This document shows positions 43,448-52,154 of a DNA stretch of 64,000 bases, in pieces. The translations under genes and the position numbers were made by a program. Each line of letters opens with the position of its first letter. The stretch's first letter is position 1. The notes below the pieces were generated by a model that worked only from the letters and a program-made list of their open reading frames with translations, made no database searches and was not told where the DNA came from. This stretch comes from CAUZIZ01 sp965219855 (GTDB lineage: Bacteria > Acidobacteriota > UBA6911 > RPQK01 > JAJDTT01), in NCBI GenBank assembly GCA_965219855.1, contig CBDCOR010000031.1, positions 122,028-186,027 on the forward strand. Reading direction: 5' to 3'.

Positions 43448-43628
43448 TAGCCCGGATTATTCATAAGTTTTCTACTGCGGCGGCGCAATCATCCGTCCTG
43501 GCTGTGTTTCGCTCGGTCGGCCTCCTCGACGTACTGCACGAGTGCGACTGCGGGGGCCTCGGTCGCAAGCCTTGCCAGGACGGCGCTTTCAACGCCTCGC
43601 TACGAAAACTTATGAATAATCCGGGCTA
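43448..43628. repeat. MITE, family C, with perfect 25-base inverted ends
   Basis: TAGCCCGGATTATTCATAAG + TTTTC at the left is exactly complementary to the right end, 43604-43628. Length is 181 bases. The ends resemble those of autonomous insertion sequences but no transposase is inside. It lies upstream of the histidine kinase start; a partial relative is at 15511-15546. Confidence 0.92.
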
Positions 43629-43688
43629 GATATCACTGGCAGTCGACTGAGCAATGACCATGAAAGAGCGGCCCCTTCGTTCCAGGTC

Positions 43689-43765
43689 GTAGCGGTAGGC
43701 TCCAGGCAGCCGTGCCGTCGAGCCAAAGGCTCGAGAAGAAGACTTCGGCCTGGAGCCCAAAGCTA
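43689..43765 (+). repeat. palindromic REP-like repeat, family A, copy 2
   Basis: Same plan as 4011-4089: outer arms GTAGCGGTAGGCTCCAGG / CCTGGAGCCCAAAGCTA and inner hairpin TCGAGCC...GGCTCGA. Intergenic, in the 600-base gap between the kinase and enoyl-CoA hydratase genes; apart from the two repeats I see nothing else in that gap. Confidence 0.85.
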
Positions 43766-43957
43766 TATCCGCTGGGCTCAGATCACTACAGTCTTAGAGA
43801 GAAGTTCCACAGGAGAGAATGAGGAGGGCGTATACCGAGTCATTTGAGAGAGGCTGAGATTTTAGGTGGGACAAGGGGACGCCCTCCTTATCCACCATCC
43901 AAGTTCCCACGGGACCCTGGAAAGAGGAGCAGAGCTTACAGGACGCCCCTGACAGTA

Positions 43958-44737
43958 TTATTGCTTGCGCCAGACAGGGGGACGTTTTTCAAAGAAGGAA
44001 GCCACTCCCTCCTTGAAATCTTCGGTGTTGCGTGCCACCACATTCCATTGAGCCGCCAAAGCCAGCGCCTCTTCCAGACCCAGGCCTCGGAGATGCCCGA
44101 GGAGATGCTTCGTCCAGGCCAGGGCACCCGCATTGTGATTCGCAAGAACCTCTGAGAGGTTGCGGGCCTGATGCATCAAATCGCTTGGGCAAACAACGTC
44201 ATTGACGAGTCCGATGCCCTCGGCCTCCCGGGCAGAGAGGACCCTTCCAGTCAGCAGCAATTCCCTGGCTCGCCTCTCGCCCACTTGCTGCAGAAGAAAA
44301 ACACTTACCAGGGCCGGGATGAAGCCAACCTTGACTTCCGGGAAGCCAAAGCTGGAAGCCTCTGAAGCCAGCACGAAGTCGCAAACACTCGCCAATCCGC
44401 AGCCTCCTGCCAGGGCGGGGCCGTTGACCGCCGCGATCACCGGCTTGGGAAACTGATAGAGCCGCAGCAGCAGATCAGCTAGAAGAAGGGTATCGTGACG
44501 CGCTTCCTCGGCAGAGAGAGAGGTCATTCGGCTCAGATCCGCAAGATCGGCACCGGCACAGAAACTGGATCCGGCACCAGTAACGATAACGGATGAGATT
44601 TCCTTTTCTCTTTCAATCTCGCTGAGACCCTGCTGGAACTCCTCGATCAGGGGAGCGCAGAGGGCATTTCGAACCTTGGGTCGGTTCAACGTGATCAGGG
44701 CTCTTGGATGTGCCAACTCTAGCTGCAGATGCTTCAT
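43958..44737 (-). CDS. liuC: enoyl-CoA hydratase/isomerase, probable methylglutaconyl-CoA hydratase
   Basis: 259 residues from the ATG at 44737 (MKHLQLELAHPRALITLNRP); a GTG at 44791 overlapping the upstream stop is an alternative. Crotonase motifs: oxyanion-hole SSFCAGADLADLS and PALAGGCGLASVCDFVLASE, and the retained glutamate in FGFPEVKVGFIPAL. The first glutamate of classical hydratases is replaced by glycine. Pairing with a methylcrotonyl-CoA carboxylase beta gene points to leucine breakdown. Confidence 0.75.
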   Translation of the reverse strand: MKHLQLELAHPRALITLNRPKVRNALCAPLIEEFQQGLSEIEREKEISSVIVTGAGSSFCAGADLADLSRMTSLSAEEARHDTLLLADLLLRLYQFPKPVIAAVNGPALAGGCGLASVCDFVLASEASSFGFPEVKVGFIPALVSVFLLQQVGERRARELLLTGRVLSAREAEGIGLVNDVVCPSDLMHQARNLSEVLANHNAGALAWTKHLLGHLRGLGLEEALALAAQWNVVARNTEDFKEGVASFFEKRPPVWRKQ

Positions 44738-44774
44738 TGAGATCTCACTAGCAGAGGCGGTTTGCTTTCCCAGT

Positions 44775-46400
44775 TCAGACTTGAAGGACACCCGTTTTGA
44801 AGGGCGGAATATCGGGATTGAGCGAGGCGACCTCCAGGGCCAGCTTCAGGGCCTCCCGCGTGAGGTGAGGTTCGATGATGGCATCGACCCACAAACGGGC
44901 TGCCGAGTAGCGAGGATCCATCTGCCCGGTGTAGTTCTCTTCGATCTTCTCGCGCAGCTCTTCACGGGCCCGGTCATCGATCTCGCGGCCCTCTTTCTGC
45001 AGCTGACGAATCCTCAGCTGAAGCAGCGTCCGCGCTGCCTGCTCGGCTCCCATGACCGCATAGCGGCTGTTGGGCCAGGCGAATAGGAAACGCGGATCGT
45101 AGGCCTTGCCGCAGAGGGCATAGTTGCCCGCTCCGTAGCTTCCACCCGTAATAACCGTGATCTTGGGCACCACGCTGTTAGCCACCGCGTTGACGAGCTT
45201 GGCTCCCGATTTGATGATCCCGGAGACCTCAGCCTCTTTCCCCACCATGAACCCGTTCACGTCCTGGAAAAACAGCAGCGGAAGCCGACTCTGATTGCAA
45301 TCCAGCACGAACCGAGCCGCCTTGTCAGCGCTCTCCGTGTAGATCACTCCCCCGAATTCGAAGGGCCTATTGGATTCTCTGATGTGCTGCTTCTGATTGG
45401 CCACAACCCCCACGGACCATCCCCCCAGGCGCGCATACCCACACAGCAGCGTCCTTCCACGCTCTGCCTTGTACTCAACCAACTCATCATCGTCGAAGAT
45501 ACACTCGAGAATCTGCCTGACATCGTATTCCCGGGAAGGATCCAGAGGCATCAGACGATAGATATCCTCGGGCGCCCTCGAAGGAGATTTCTCCTCCACT
45601 CTCTGAAAAGGGGCCCGGGGGAACTCGCCCAGTCGCCCTGCCAGCTCCCGGATTCGCGCCAGGCAGGCTGGGTCGTCCTTCTCTCGGAAATCGATGGAGC
45701 CACTCGAAACCGCGTGGAGCTCCGCGCCTCCCAGCTCCTCGCTATCGATCTCTTGACCGATCGCCGCCTTCACCAGAGAGGGCCCTGCGATGTAGAGGCC
45801 GCTCCCCTCGGTCATCAGGACCTTGTCGCACATGATCGGAAGATAGGCTCCGCCTGCCACGCAGTGACCCATGATGGCAGCTATTTGCGGAATTCCCTCG
45901 GCGGAGATCCTGGCGTTGTTACGGAAGATGCGTCCGAAGTCGTCTTCATCGGGGAAAATCTCATCCTGGAGCGGGAGGAACACGCCGGCAGAATCGACGA
46001 GATAGATCAGAGGCAATCTGTTACTGATCGCGATCCGCTGAGCTCGCAGCACCTTCTTCACCGTCATGGGGAAGAACGAACCTGCTTTGACGGTGGCGTC
46101 GTTGGCGATGATCATGAACTGCCGAGCGGCAACCTGGCCGATCCCAACGATCACACCCGCGGCAGGGGCTCCGCCCCATTCGCGATACATATCGAAGGCC
46201 GAAAAGAGGCCCAGCTCGAAAAACTCGACACCCGGATCGACCAATCGATCGATCCTCTCGCGGGCCGTCAGGCGCCCCTTCTGGTGTTGTCGCTCGATGG
46301 CTTCGACACCTCCACCCAGTTCGACTTCACCCTGACTGGAACGAATCGTCGCCAGTACCTCGTCCCAGCTTTGGCAGGCTTCGAGAGCTTTTTTCGCCAC
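44775..46400 (-). CDS. liuB: acyl-CoA carboxylase carboxyltransferase, probable methylcrotonyl-CoA carboxylase beta
   Basis: 541 residues with the two carboxyltransferase halves. N-terminal crotonase-like half: GGAPAAGVIVGIGQVAARQF, LVDSAGVFLPLQDEIFP and MGHCVAGGAYLPIMCDKVLM. C-terminal half: VNGFMVGKEAEVSGIIKSGA and GGSYGAGNYALCGKAYDPRF. The latter two motifs are typical of 3-methylcrotonyl-CoA carboxylase beta. The biotin-carrying alpha subunit is not in this window. It transfers carboxyl from biotin to methylcrotonyl-CoA in leucine catabolism. Substrate assignment is by family resemblance. Confidence 0.85.
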   Translation of the reverse strand: MAKKALEACQSWDEVLATIRSSQGEVELGGGVEAIERQHQKGRLTARERIDRLVDPGVEFFELGLFSAFDMYREWGGAPAAGVIVGIGQVAARQFMIIANDATVKAGSFFPMTVKKVLRAQRIAISNRLPLIYLVDSAGVFLPLQDEIFPDEDDFGRIFRNNARISAEGIPQIAAIMGHCVAGGAYLPIMCDKVLMTEGSGLYIAGPSLVKAAIGQEIDSEELGGAELHAVSSGSIDFREKDDPACLARIRELAGRLGEFPRAPFQRVEEKSPSRAPEDIYRLMPLDPSREYDVRQILECIFDDDELVEYKAERGRTLLCGYARLGGWSVGVVANQKQHIRESNRPFEFGGVIYTESADKAARFVLDCNQSRLPLLFFQDVNGFMVGKEAEVSGIIKSGAKLVNAVANSVVPKITVITGGSYGAGNYALCGKAYDPRFLFAWPNSRYAVMGAEQAARTLLQLRIRQLQKEGREIDDRAREELREKIEENYTGQMDPRYSAARLWVDAIIEPHLTREALKLALEVASLNPDIPPFKTGVLQV

Positions 46401-46539
46401 GTTAACCTCTTGCTATCGTCATTATAGACGTTGCGTTCGTCGTGTCGTTGGCGTAGAAAGCATGGAAATACGACAAGAACCAAGTCCCTGCGTGCCTCGT
46501 TTCCTGATCGCGATATTCGTGCTACGATCCTAGGTCCTT

Positions 46540-49218
46540 ATGACTCTCGATTTTTTCGAGCAGTTTCGAGCCAACCTATCAGAGTTCCCCGATCGAGTCG
46601 CGCTGCAGGGACTCTACGAGGACAGCAGGGAAAGTTTCTCCTATCAACAAGTAGCCGACGAAACTGCCAAGATTGGCCTGTTCCTCAAAGGTTCCGGCGT
46701 CGAGCCCGGGCAGGCAGTTGGAATCCTCATGGAGAACCATCCGCGCTGGGGTATCGCATTCCTCGCAGCCCACAGCGCAGGAGCCGTGATCGTTCCCTTC
46801 GACATTCAGCATTCAGACGAAATACTCGCCAATCTCATCCAGCATGCAGGGTGCCGATTCCTGATCTCCTCCGCTCGCTTCTACCCTAGACTCGACGGCA
46901 TCCAACAGCGGCTGCCGGAGCCCCTTCCTATCCTGGTCGCGGGCGATTCTCCCAGCGAGGACAGGAGCTGGGATCGAGTACTCCAGGAGACCGATTCCAC
47001 AGCTCCGCTGCCGCTGGTCCAGCGGGATCTGGACGATCCCTACCTGATCATCTATACCAGCGGCACCACCGGCAACCCAAAAGGTGTGGTTCTAACCCGA
47101 CGGAATGTGTACTCGAATACCATCGAGCTGCTGAAGGTCGTTCAAGGGACTCCAGAAGACAACGTGCTTTCCGTGCTGCCCCTCTACCATGTGCTCGCGC
47201 TCATGGTGAATTTCATCATCCCCCTCTACATGGGAGGTCGAGTCACTTACCTCGATGCCCTCGACGCCCAGCGCATCATGAAGGCGTTCCGTGAGGAAGG
47301 CATCACCATCTTTGTCTGTGTCCCCCAGTTCTACTATCTGCTGCACCGACGAATCCGGCAGGCAGTCGAGGCCCAGTCCTTCTTGAAGAGATTCCTGTTC
47401 CGGCGACTGTTGAGCCTCTCGCATTTCTGCGAAGAGAGGCTCGGGCTCCATCCAGGCCGCCGGCTGTTCTCGCCGATTCACAAGCAGTTTGGCCGACAAT
47501 TCCGCATCTTTGGAGTCGGTGGTGCTCGCTTCGACGTCGAAGTGGCCAGGGCTCTTCGCGACCTCGGGTTCACGTTCGTGCAAGCCTACGGAATGACCGA
47601 AACGGCGGCTTTGGCAACGGTTACTCCTGCGGGTTTCGACGGCCTGGGATCGGTCGGAAGGCCTCTGTCCCACGTGCAGATCAAGATCGACTCGCCCAAT
47701 GAACAGGGCATAGGTGGTGTGCTCATCCGGGGTGACAACGTCATGTCGGAGTATTGGCAGAATCCTGAGGCTACTGCAGAGGTGATTCGGGATGGCTGGC
47801 TCGATAGTGGGGACCTTGGGTACTTTTCACCCGATGGGTTCCTGAACATCACGGGGCGCCAGAAGGATGTCATCGTCCTCTCGTCCGGCAAGAACATCTA
47901 TCCAGAGGAACTCGAGCACTTCTATCAAAGCAGCTGTCCCTTCATAGAAGAGATATGCATTGTCGGGGTAGCGCCAAGCGACGCCGAGACACAGGAGAGG
48001 CTGCATGCCGTCATCGTTCCGGACTTCGATTACCTGAAGAGCCAGCAGGTGGTCAATTCCTACGATATGATCCTCTATACGCTCGAGACTCTTTCCCGCC
48101 AACTGCCTTCTCACCAGCATGTCCTGAGCTTCGAGATACGGACTGAGCCCCTGCCCCGAACCACCACTCGTAAAATAAAACGCTTTGAAGTAGTGGAGCA
48201 GGCAGTGGGAACGGCCTCCTCCGGCTCCGCGGACCGCTTCGAAGCAGCCACGGCTCCCCAGGGCATGGTGGAGGAGAAGATCTTTGAATTGCTTCGTCAG
48301 CTCAAAAACCCTCCCTTGGTCCATAGGAAGATGAACCTGGAGCTGGATCTGGGCTTCGATTCCTTGGGTCGGGTGGAGTTCTTTTCAACGGTTCAAGAAA
48401 CCCTGGGCGTGCGAATCTCGGATAGCGCTGCCGCAGAAATCTTCACCGTCGAAGATCTGGTGGCCTTGGTCGTAGACCTACTGGGAGGAAAGGACGTCAA
48501 AGGGAAGGACGTGCGACAGTCCTGGACTGAGATCCTGAACGAGGACTTCGATGCGGCCGACGCCCAGAAGGTCGGGGAGATCCTGGTCCGTCGCCCGGTG
48601 ATGGAGGCAGTCTTCTACCTGACGGCCAAGCTCGTCCACTTCCTTTCCAAGATCCTTTTCCGAATCAAAGTGACGGGGCGGGAGAACCTCCCTCGGAAGT
48701 ACCCTTTCATGTTGTGCCCCAACCACTTGAGCTTTCTGGACTCGTTTCTGGTGGTGGGCGTTCTTCCCTATCACGTCATCAAGCAGATCTTCTTTTTAGG
48801 ATACAGTGATTATTTCGGTGGTCGCTACATGTCGAAGCTTGGAGGGATGATCAAGGTCGTCCCGGTGGACTCTGACCGGCACTTGAGACAGGCGCTTCGG
48901 CTGGGAGCCGAAGGGCTGCGTCGCAACCTGGTACTCTGCGTTTTCCCCGAGGGGACGCGTTCCATCGATGGCAGTCTCAAACCTTTTCGAAAAGGACCGG
49001 GAATCCTGGCCACCGAGCTGAATATCCCCCTGGTTCCGGTTGGCATCAAGGGAACGTACGAAGCCTGGTCCAGGGGTTCCAACAAGATTCGGTTGCATCC
49101 TGTAGAGATCCACTTCGGCAAGGTCTTCTCCCCAGATCGCTCAGAGAGTTCCGATGCCGTGACCGAGCGCCTTTTTCAAAAGGTGGATCAGTTGATCACC
49201 TCCGAAAATACTGCTTAA
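46540..49218 (+). CDS. AMP-ligase / acyl carrier protein / PlsC acyltransferase fusion
   Basis: 892 residues in three parts. Residues 1-560: acyl-activating enzyme, with the P-loop IIYTSGTTGNPKGVVLTRRN near 172, VQAYGMTETAALATVTPA and the C-terminal hinge LNITGRQKDVIVLSSGKNIY. Residues about 580-655: an acyl carrier domain with the phosphopantetheine serine in LDLGFDSLGRV (S608). Residues about 690-890: a PlsC-like acyltransferase, with CPNHLSFLDSFLV (N728-H729-x4-D) and VFPEGTRSIDG near 802. It could load a fatty acid onto its own carrier and transfer it to a lysolipid. The radical SAM gene follows by 10 bases, so they are probably co-transcribed. Confidence 0.88.
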   Translation: MTLDFFEQFRANLSEFPDRVALQGLYEDSRESFSYQQVADETAKIGLFLKGSGVEPGQAVGILMENHPRWGIAFLAAHSAGAVIVPFDIQHSDEILANLIQHAGCRFLISSARFYPRLDGIQQRLPEPLPILVAGDSPSEDRSWDRVLQETDSTAPLPLVQRDLDDPYLIIYTSGTTGNPKGVVLTRRNVYSNTIELLKVVQGTPEDNVLSVLPLYHVLALMVNFIIPLYMGGRVTYLDALDAQRIMKAFREEGITIFVCVPQFYYLLHRRIRQAVEAQSFLKRFLFRRLLSLSHFCEERLGLHPGRRLFSPIHKQFGRQFRIFGVGGARFDVEVARALRDLGFTFVQAYGMTETAALATVTPAGFDGLGSVGRPLSHVQIKIDSPNEQGIGGVLIRGDNVMSEYWQNPEATAEVIRDGWLDSGDLGYFSPDGFLNITGRQKDVIVLSSGKNIYPEELEHFYQSSCPFIEEICIVGVAPSDAETQERLHAVIVPDFDYLKSQQVVNSYDMILYTLETLSRQLPSHQHVLSFEIRTEPLPRTTTRKIKRFEVVEQAVGTASSGSADRFEAATAPQGMVEEKIFELLRQLKNPPLVHRKMNLELDLGFDSLGRVEFFSTVQETLGVRISDSAAAEIFTVEDLVALVVDLLGGKDVKGKDVRQSWTEILNEDFDAADAQKVGEILVRRPVMEAVFYLTAKLVHFLSKILFRIKVTGRENLPRKYPFMLCPNHLSFLDSFLVVGVLPYHVIKQIFFLGYSDYFGGRYMSKLGGMIKVVPVDSDRHLRQALRLGAEGLRRNLVLCVFPEGTRSIDGSLKPFRKGPGILATELNIPLVPVGIKGTYEAWSRGSNKIRLHPVEIHFGKVFSPDRSESSDAVTERLFQKVDQLITSENTA

Positions 49219-49228
49219 ATGGTCAGGG

Positions 49229-50104
49229 ATGATGGCCTCTCCAGCGTTTCCAGTGGCTGAATTCGAGTATCTGGATACCCTCTGGTTCCAAGTCTCTGGA
49301 ACCCTCTGCAACCTACGCTGCTCCCATTGCTTCATCAGCTGCTCTCCTGAGAATCACAGCTTGGAAATGATGGAGACCTCACAGATTTTCCAGAATCTGG
49401 AAGAGGCCAAGCGGCTGGGCGTCAAGGAAATCTACTACACCGGGGGAGAACCGTTCATCCACAGGGATTTCCTCGACATCCTGGAGCGGACCCTGCGTGA
49501 CTTCCCGACCTCCGTTCTGACCAACGGCCTGCCCATCGATGAAAACCGCGCCGACCAACTCCAGCGATTGGCCGAGGCCTCCCCCTACTCCTTGGAGATT
49601 CGGATCAGCCTGGACGATTACGAGCAGGAGAGAAACGATGCGGTTCGGGGAAAAGGGACGTTCCGGAAGGTTCTCGCTGCCTATAAACGACTGTACGACA
49701 GGGGTCTGCTTCCGATCTTGACGGTGACGGAGATCCGAGACTATCTGGATCCACAGGGGCCTGGGGACGGAGTCTACGACAAGTATGTCGAACTGCTTAA
49801 GTCCATCGGCGTCGGCCGTCCCAGGATCAAGCTCATCCCCGTCTTCGAGATGGGCATGCTGGACGCTCCCAACCGTCCCTCCTACGTGACCCACGATATG
49901 ATGGAACACTTCGATCCGACGTTGCTGCAGTGCTCATCATCCAGAATCGTGACCCACGAGGGAGTCTACGCCTGCCCCATCCTGGTTGGCGAGAAAGAGG
50001 CACGCATGGGTACCTCTATCGAGGACGCTCTGAAGCCGTGTTCCCTCTACCACAGCTCCTGCAATACCTGCTATGTCACCGGCATGACCTGCAAGAACCA
50101 CTAA
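49229..50104 (+). CDS. radical SAM protein with C-terminal cysteine-rich (SPASM/twitch-like) segment
   Basis: 291 residues. The 4Fe-4S/SAM cluster motif is GTLCNLRCSHCFI (C27, C31, C34), followed by the glycine motif YYTGGEPFIHRDFLDILERT. The C-terminal part has clustered cysteines (LQCSSSRIVTHEGVYACPI, CSLYHSSCNTCYVTGMTCKN) able to hold an auxiliary cluster. It sits between the ligase-ACP-acyltransferase fusion and a metallophosphoesterase, all on the plus strand with gaps of 10 and 22 bases. The substrate is not deducible from the sequence. Confidence 0.88.
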   Translation: MMASPAFPVAEFEYLDTLWFQVSGTLCNLRCSHCFISCSPENHSLEMMETSQIFQNLEEAKRLGVKEIYYTGGEPFIHRDFLDILERTLRDFPTSVLTNGLPIDENRADQLQRLAEASPYSLEIRISLDDYEQERNDAVRGKGTFRKVLAAYKRLYDRGLLPILTVTEIRDYLDPQGPGDGVYDKYVELLKSIGVGRPRIKLIPVFEMGMLDAPNRPSYVTHDMMEHFDPTLLQCSSSRIVTHEGVYACPILVGEKEARMGTSIEDALKPCSLYHSSCNTCYVTGMTCKNH

Positions 50105-50126
50105 CTCTCCGTGCGGCGAGGAGCTC

Positions 50127-50918
50127 ATGAAGACATACTCCAAGGTCGCGTTGTTTGGCGGCGTCTACAATAACTACCTAGCCCTGGAATGCTTACTGCA
50201 AGACTGTGAACAGGTCGGCGTAGATGCCATCTTCTGCCTCGGCGACATGGGCGGGTTTGGCCCAAATCCCGACCGCTCTTTCCCCTATCTTCGAAACGGC
50301 AGAATACAAAGCATGGCGGGGAACTACGATCTCTCTCTGGCCCAAGGGAAAGAGGATTGTGGCTGCGGTTATACGGATCCCCGCGACAATCACTTTGCCC
50401 AGATCAGTTACGAATACACCTTCGAAAACACGTCGAGGGAAAACAAATCCTGGCTCGGTACTCTTCCCCCTGCGCTGCGCTTTGCCCTGGGTCCGCTTCA
50501 GGTCGAGTTATGCCACGGTTCGCCCCGTCAGACCAACGAGTTCCTCTGGGAGAGCGCATCCCCCGACCATCTCTTGTTCAAGTTCACCCAGGAGCACAAT
50601 GCCGATGTCGTCTGCTGCACCCACACAGGTATCAAATGGCATCGGGCTCTGGATCGAGGGCGGCACTTCTTCAACGTGGGAGTCATCGGCCGACCCGAGA
50701 ATGATGGAGCCACGAACGTCTCGTACACGCTCCTCGAGTACACCGCAGGAAAGTTGAAGTGGGACTTTCGCCCCCTACACTACGACTACGAAGCTCTGGC
50801 GAAGGAGATGGAAAAGGAGAGCCTGCCTGAGCCCTTCATCACCACCACGCGCAGCGGCTGGTGGACCACCTGCCTGGAAATCATGCCTGCCAAGGAGCGA
50901 GCCTCCGGCCTTTACTGA
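50127..50918 (+). CDS. metallophosphoesterase-fold protein with degenerate first motif
   Basis: 263 residues, related to DIHGN-type phosphoesterases. Motifs II-V are present: FCLGDMGGFGPNP, SMAGNYDLSL, VELCHGSPRQTNEF and VVCCTHTGIKWH. The first motif, normally DxHGN, reads GGVYNNYLALECLL, so the metal-binding Asp and His are both missing. The enzyme may use one metal, have changed chemistry, or serve as a binding partner of the adjacent radical SAM protein. A cysteine-rich GKEDCGCGY lies after motif III. The start is preceded by GAGGAG. Confidence 0.8.
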   Translation: MKTYSKVALFGGVYNNYLALECLLQDCEQVGVDAIFCLGDMGGFGPNPDRSFPYLRNGRIQSMAGNYDLSLAQGKEDCGCGYTDPRDNHFAQISYEYTFENTSRENKSWLGTLPPALRFALGPLQVELCHGSPRQTNEFLWESASPDHLLFKFTQEHNADVVCCTHTGIKWHRALDRGRHFFNVGVIGRPENDGATNVSYTLLEYTAGKLKWDFRPLHYDYEALAKEMEKESLPEPFITTTRSGWWTTCLEIMPAKERASGLY

Positions 50919-50953
50919 TTCATCCAATGTGAAACTTCATTCGGCTTGCGGAC

Positions 50954-51032
50954 GTAGCTTTGGCCTCCAGGCCGAAGTCTTCTTCTCTCGAGCCTTTGGC
51001 TCGACGGACGGCGGCCTGGAGGCCACCGCTAC
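50954..51032 (-). repeat. palindromic REP-like repeat, family A, copy 3
   Basis: Inverted relative to copies 1 and 2. It has the GTAGC-TTTGGCCTCCAGGCC and GGCCTGGAGGCC-ACCGCTAC arms with the TCGAGCC...GGCTCGA inner hairpin. Its edge contains the CTA (51029-51031) that is the TAG stop codon of the methyltransferase gene. Confidence 0.85.
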
Positions 51033-52150
51033 GCTCGGAGGCGTTGCGCCGCCTCCGCCATTGCCCGCAGCTTCAGATACGCCTCGTCGGGGGGTATGGG
51101 ATTGGTGTGGGAGGGAGCGAAGCCACAATCAGGGTTCAGGGTGATTCGCTCTCTGTCGACATAGCGGCAAGCTTCCTTCACCATGCCGACGATCTGATCT
51201 GGATCGGGTATCTCTGCGGCGCGAACGTCGACACAACCAAGCCCCAACTCCATGTCTTCCGGAAAATTCTCCAGGACCTCGAGAGAACCGGCGTTGGGCA
51301 GCGCGAACTCCATTACCAACTGAGAGACCTTGAGCTCCTTCAGGAAAGGCATCAGGTAGGAATAATCCCCCCGGAAGCCCGTCTGGCGGTTGTAATGGGT
51401 TCGGCAGAAGTGGGCGCCCGTCTCTACCTCCAACCCCTCGACGACTCGATTGATGGAGTCCATGCTCAGGTGGATCTCACGCTCCACCTCCTCGAAATGA
51501 TCGCGGTAGCCTTCATCCACGAAGAGCGAGAGCCAAGGATCGTCCAGCTGGATGAAATGAACCCCCTCGCTCTGAAGCCGGAGGCACTCCTCCCTCAGGA
51601 TAGGCAGGATCGCCTCCAGGAAGTCCTCCCGGGTGGGGTAGGCGTCGTGCGAAAAATCGGGATGCCAGAGGCGCCTGGCTAGTATGTAGGGAGAGGGAAG
51701 GGTCACCTTGACCAGACGAGAAGTATTCGCCAGGAGGAACTTACTGTCCTCCAACACCAGAGGTTGGTCGTACTGAATCGGCTCAACCACAGCCGGATAG
51801 CGCAGCGGCGAGCTGGCCTCCGACGGCGACAACACCTCTCTGGATCTGGGATTGAAATAGTTTCCGTCATCAAGAATGGCGGATCCGTCCAGGGCATCTC
51901 GTTCGAAACCAGACACCCTCTGGGCAAAGATCTTCACGTAGCTCTCGCGCCGATATTCCCCATCCGTGATGATGTCGATGCCCGCCATATCTTGGAACTG
52001 AATGGCGAAGAGAACTGCGCTGTCCAGCCTCTGCTGGAACTCTTGTTCGCCAATTCCTCCATCCCACCGGCTCTGGAACAGGTCCAGAACCCATTTGGAG
52101 CGCGGTAGGCTGCCAACGACAGTGGTAGGAAACAAAGCAGGCCGATTCAT
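51029..52150 (-). CDS. core-MetE type cobalamin-independent methyltransferase
   Basis: 373 residues, equivalent to the C-terminal catalytic half of MetE. Start region TTVVGSLPRSKWVLDLFQ; the zinc-site motifs are HFCRTHYNR (HxC), MEFAL and NPDCGFAPS. MIDTDGEYRR-like text appears as DIITDGEYRRESYVKIFA and substrate-site text as FIQLDDPWLSLF. Short core-MetE proteins make methionine from homocysteine with a methyl donor other than folate triglutamate, or act on other thiols. The stop codon lies in a palindromic repeat, so the last residues may have been altered. Confidence 0.85.
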   Translation of the reverse strand: MNRPALFPTTVVGSLPRSKWVLDLFQSRWDGGIGEQEFQQRLDSAVLFAIQFQDMAGIDIITDGEYRRESYVKIFAQRVSGFERDALDGSAILDDGNYFNPRSREVLSPSEASSPLRYPAVVEPIQYDQPLVLEDSKFLLANTSRLVKVTLPSPYILARRLWHPDFSHDAYPTREDFLEAILPILREECLRLQSEGVHFIQLDDPWLSLFVDEGYRDHFEEVEREIHLSMDSINRVVEGLEVETGAHFCRTHYNRQTGFRGDYSYLMPFLKELKVSQLVMEFALPNAGSLEVLENFPEDMELGLGCVDVRAAEIPDPDQIVGMVKEACRYVDRERITLNPDCGFAPSHTNPIPPDEAYLKLRAMAEAAQRLRA

Positions 52151-52154
52151 GATT

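Noticed and set aside
45384..46427. 347-codon plus-strand frame opposite the carboxyltransferase gene
   Set aside because: The carboxyltransferase has full family motifs; the antisense frame has none.
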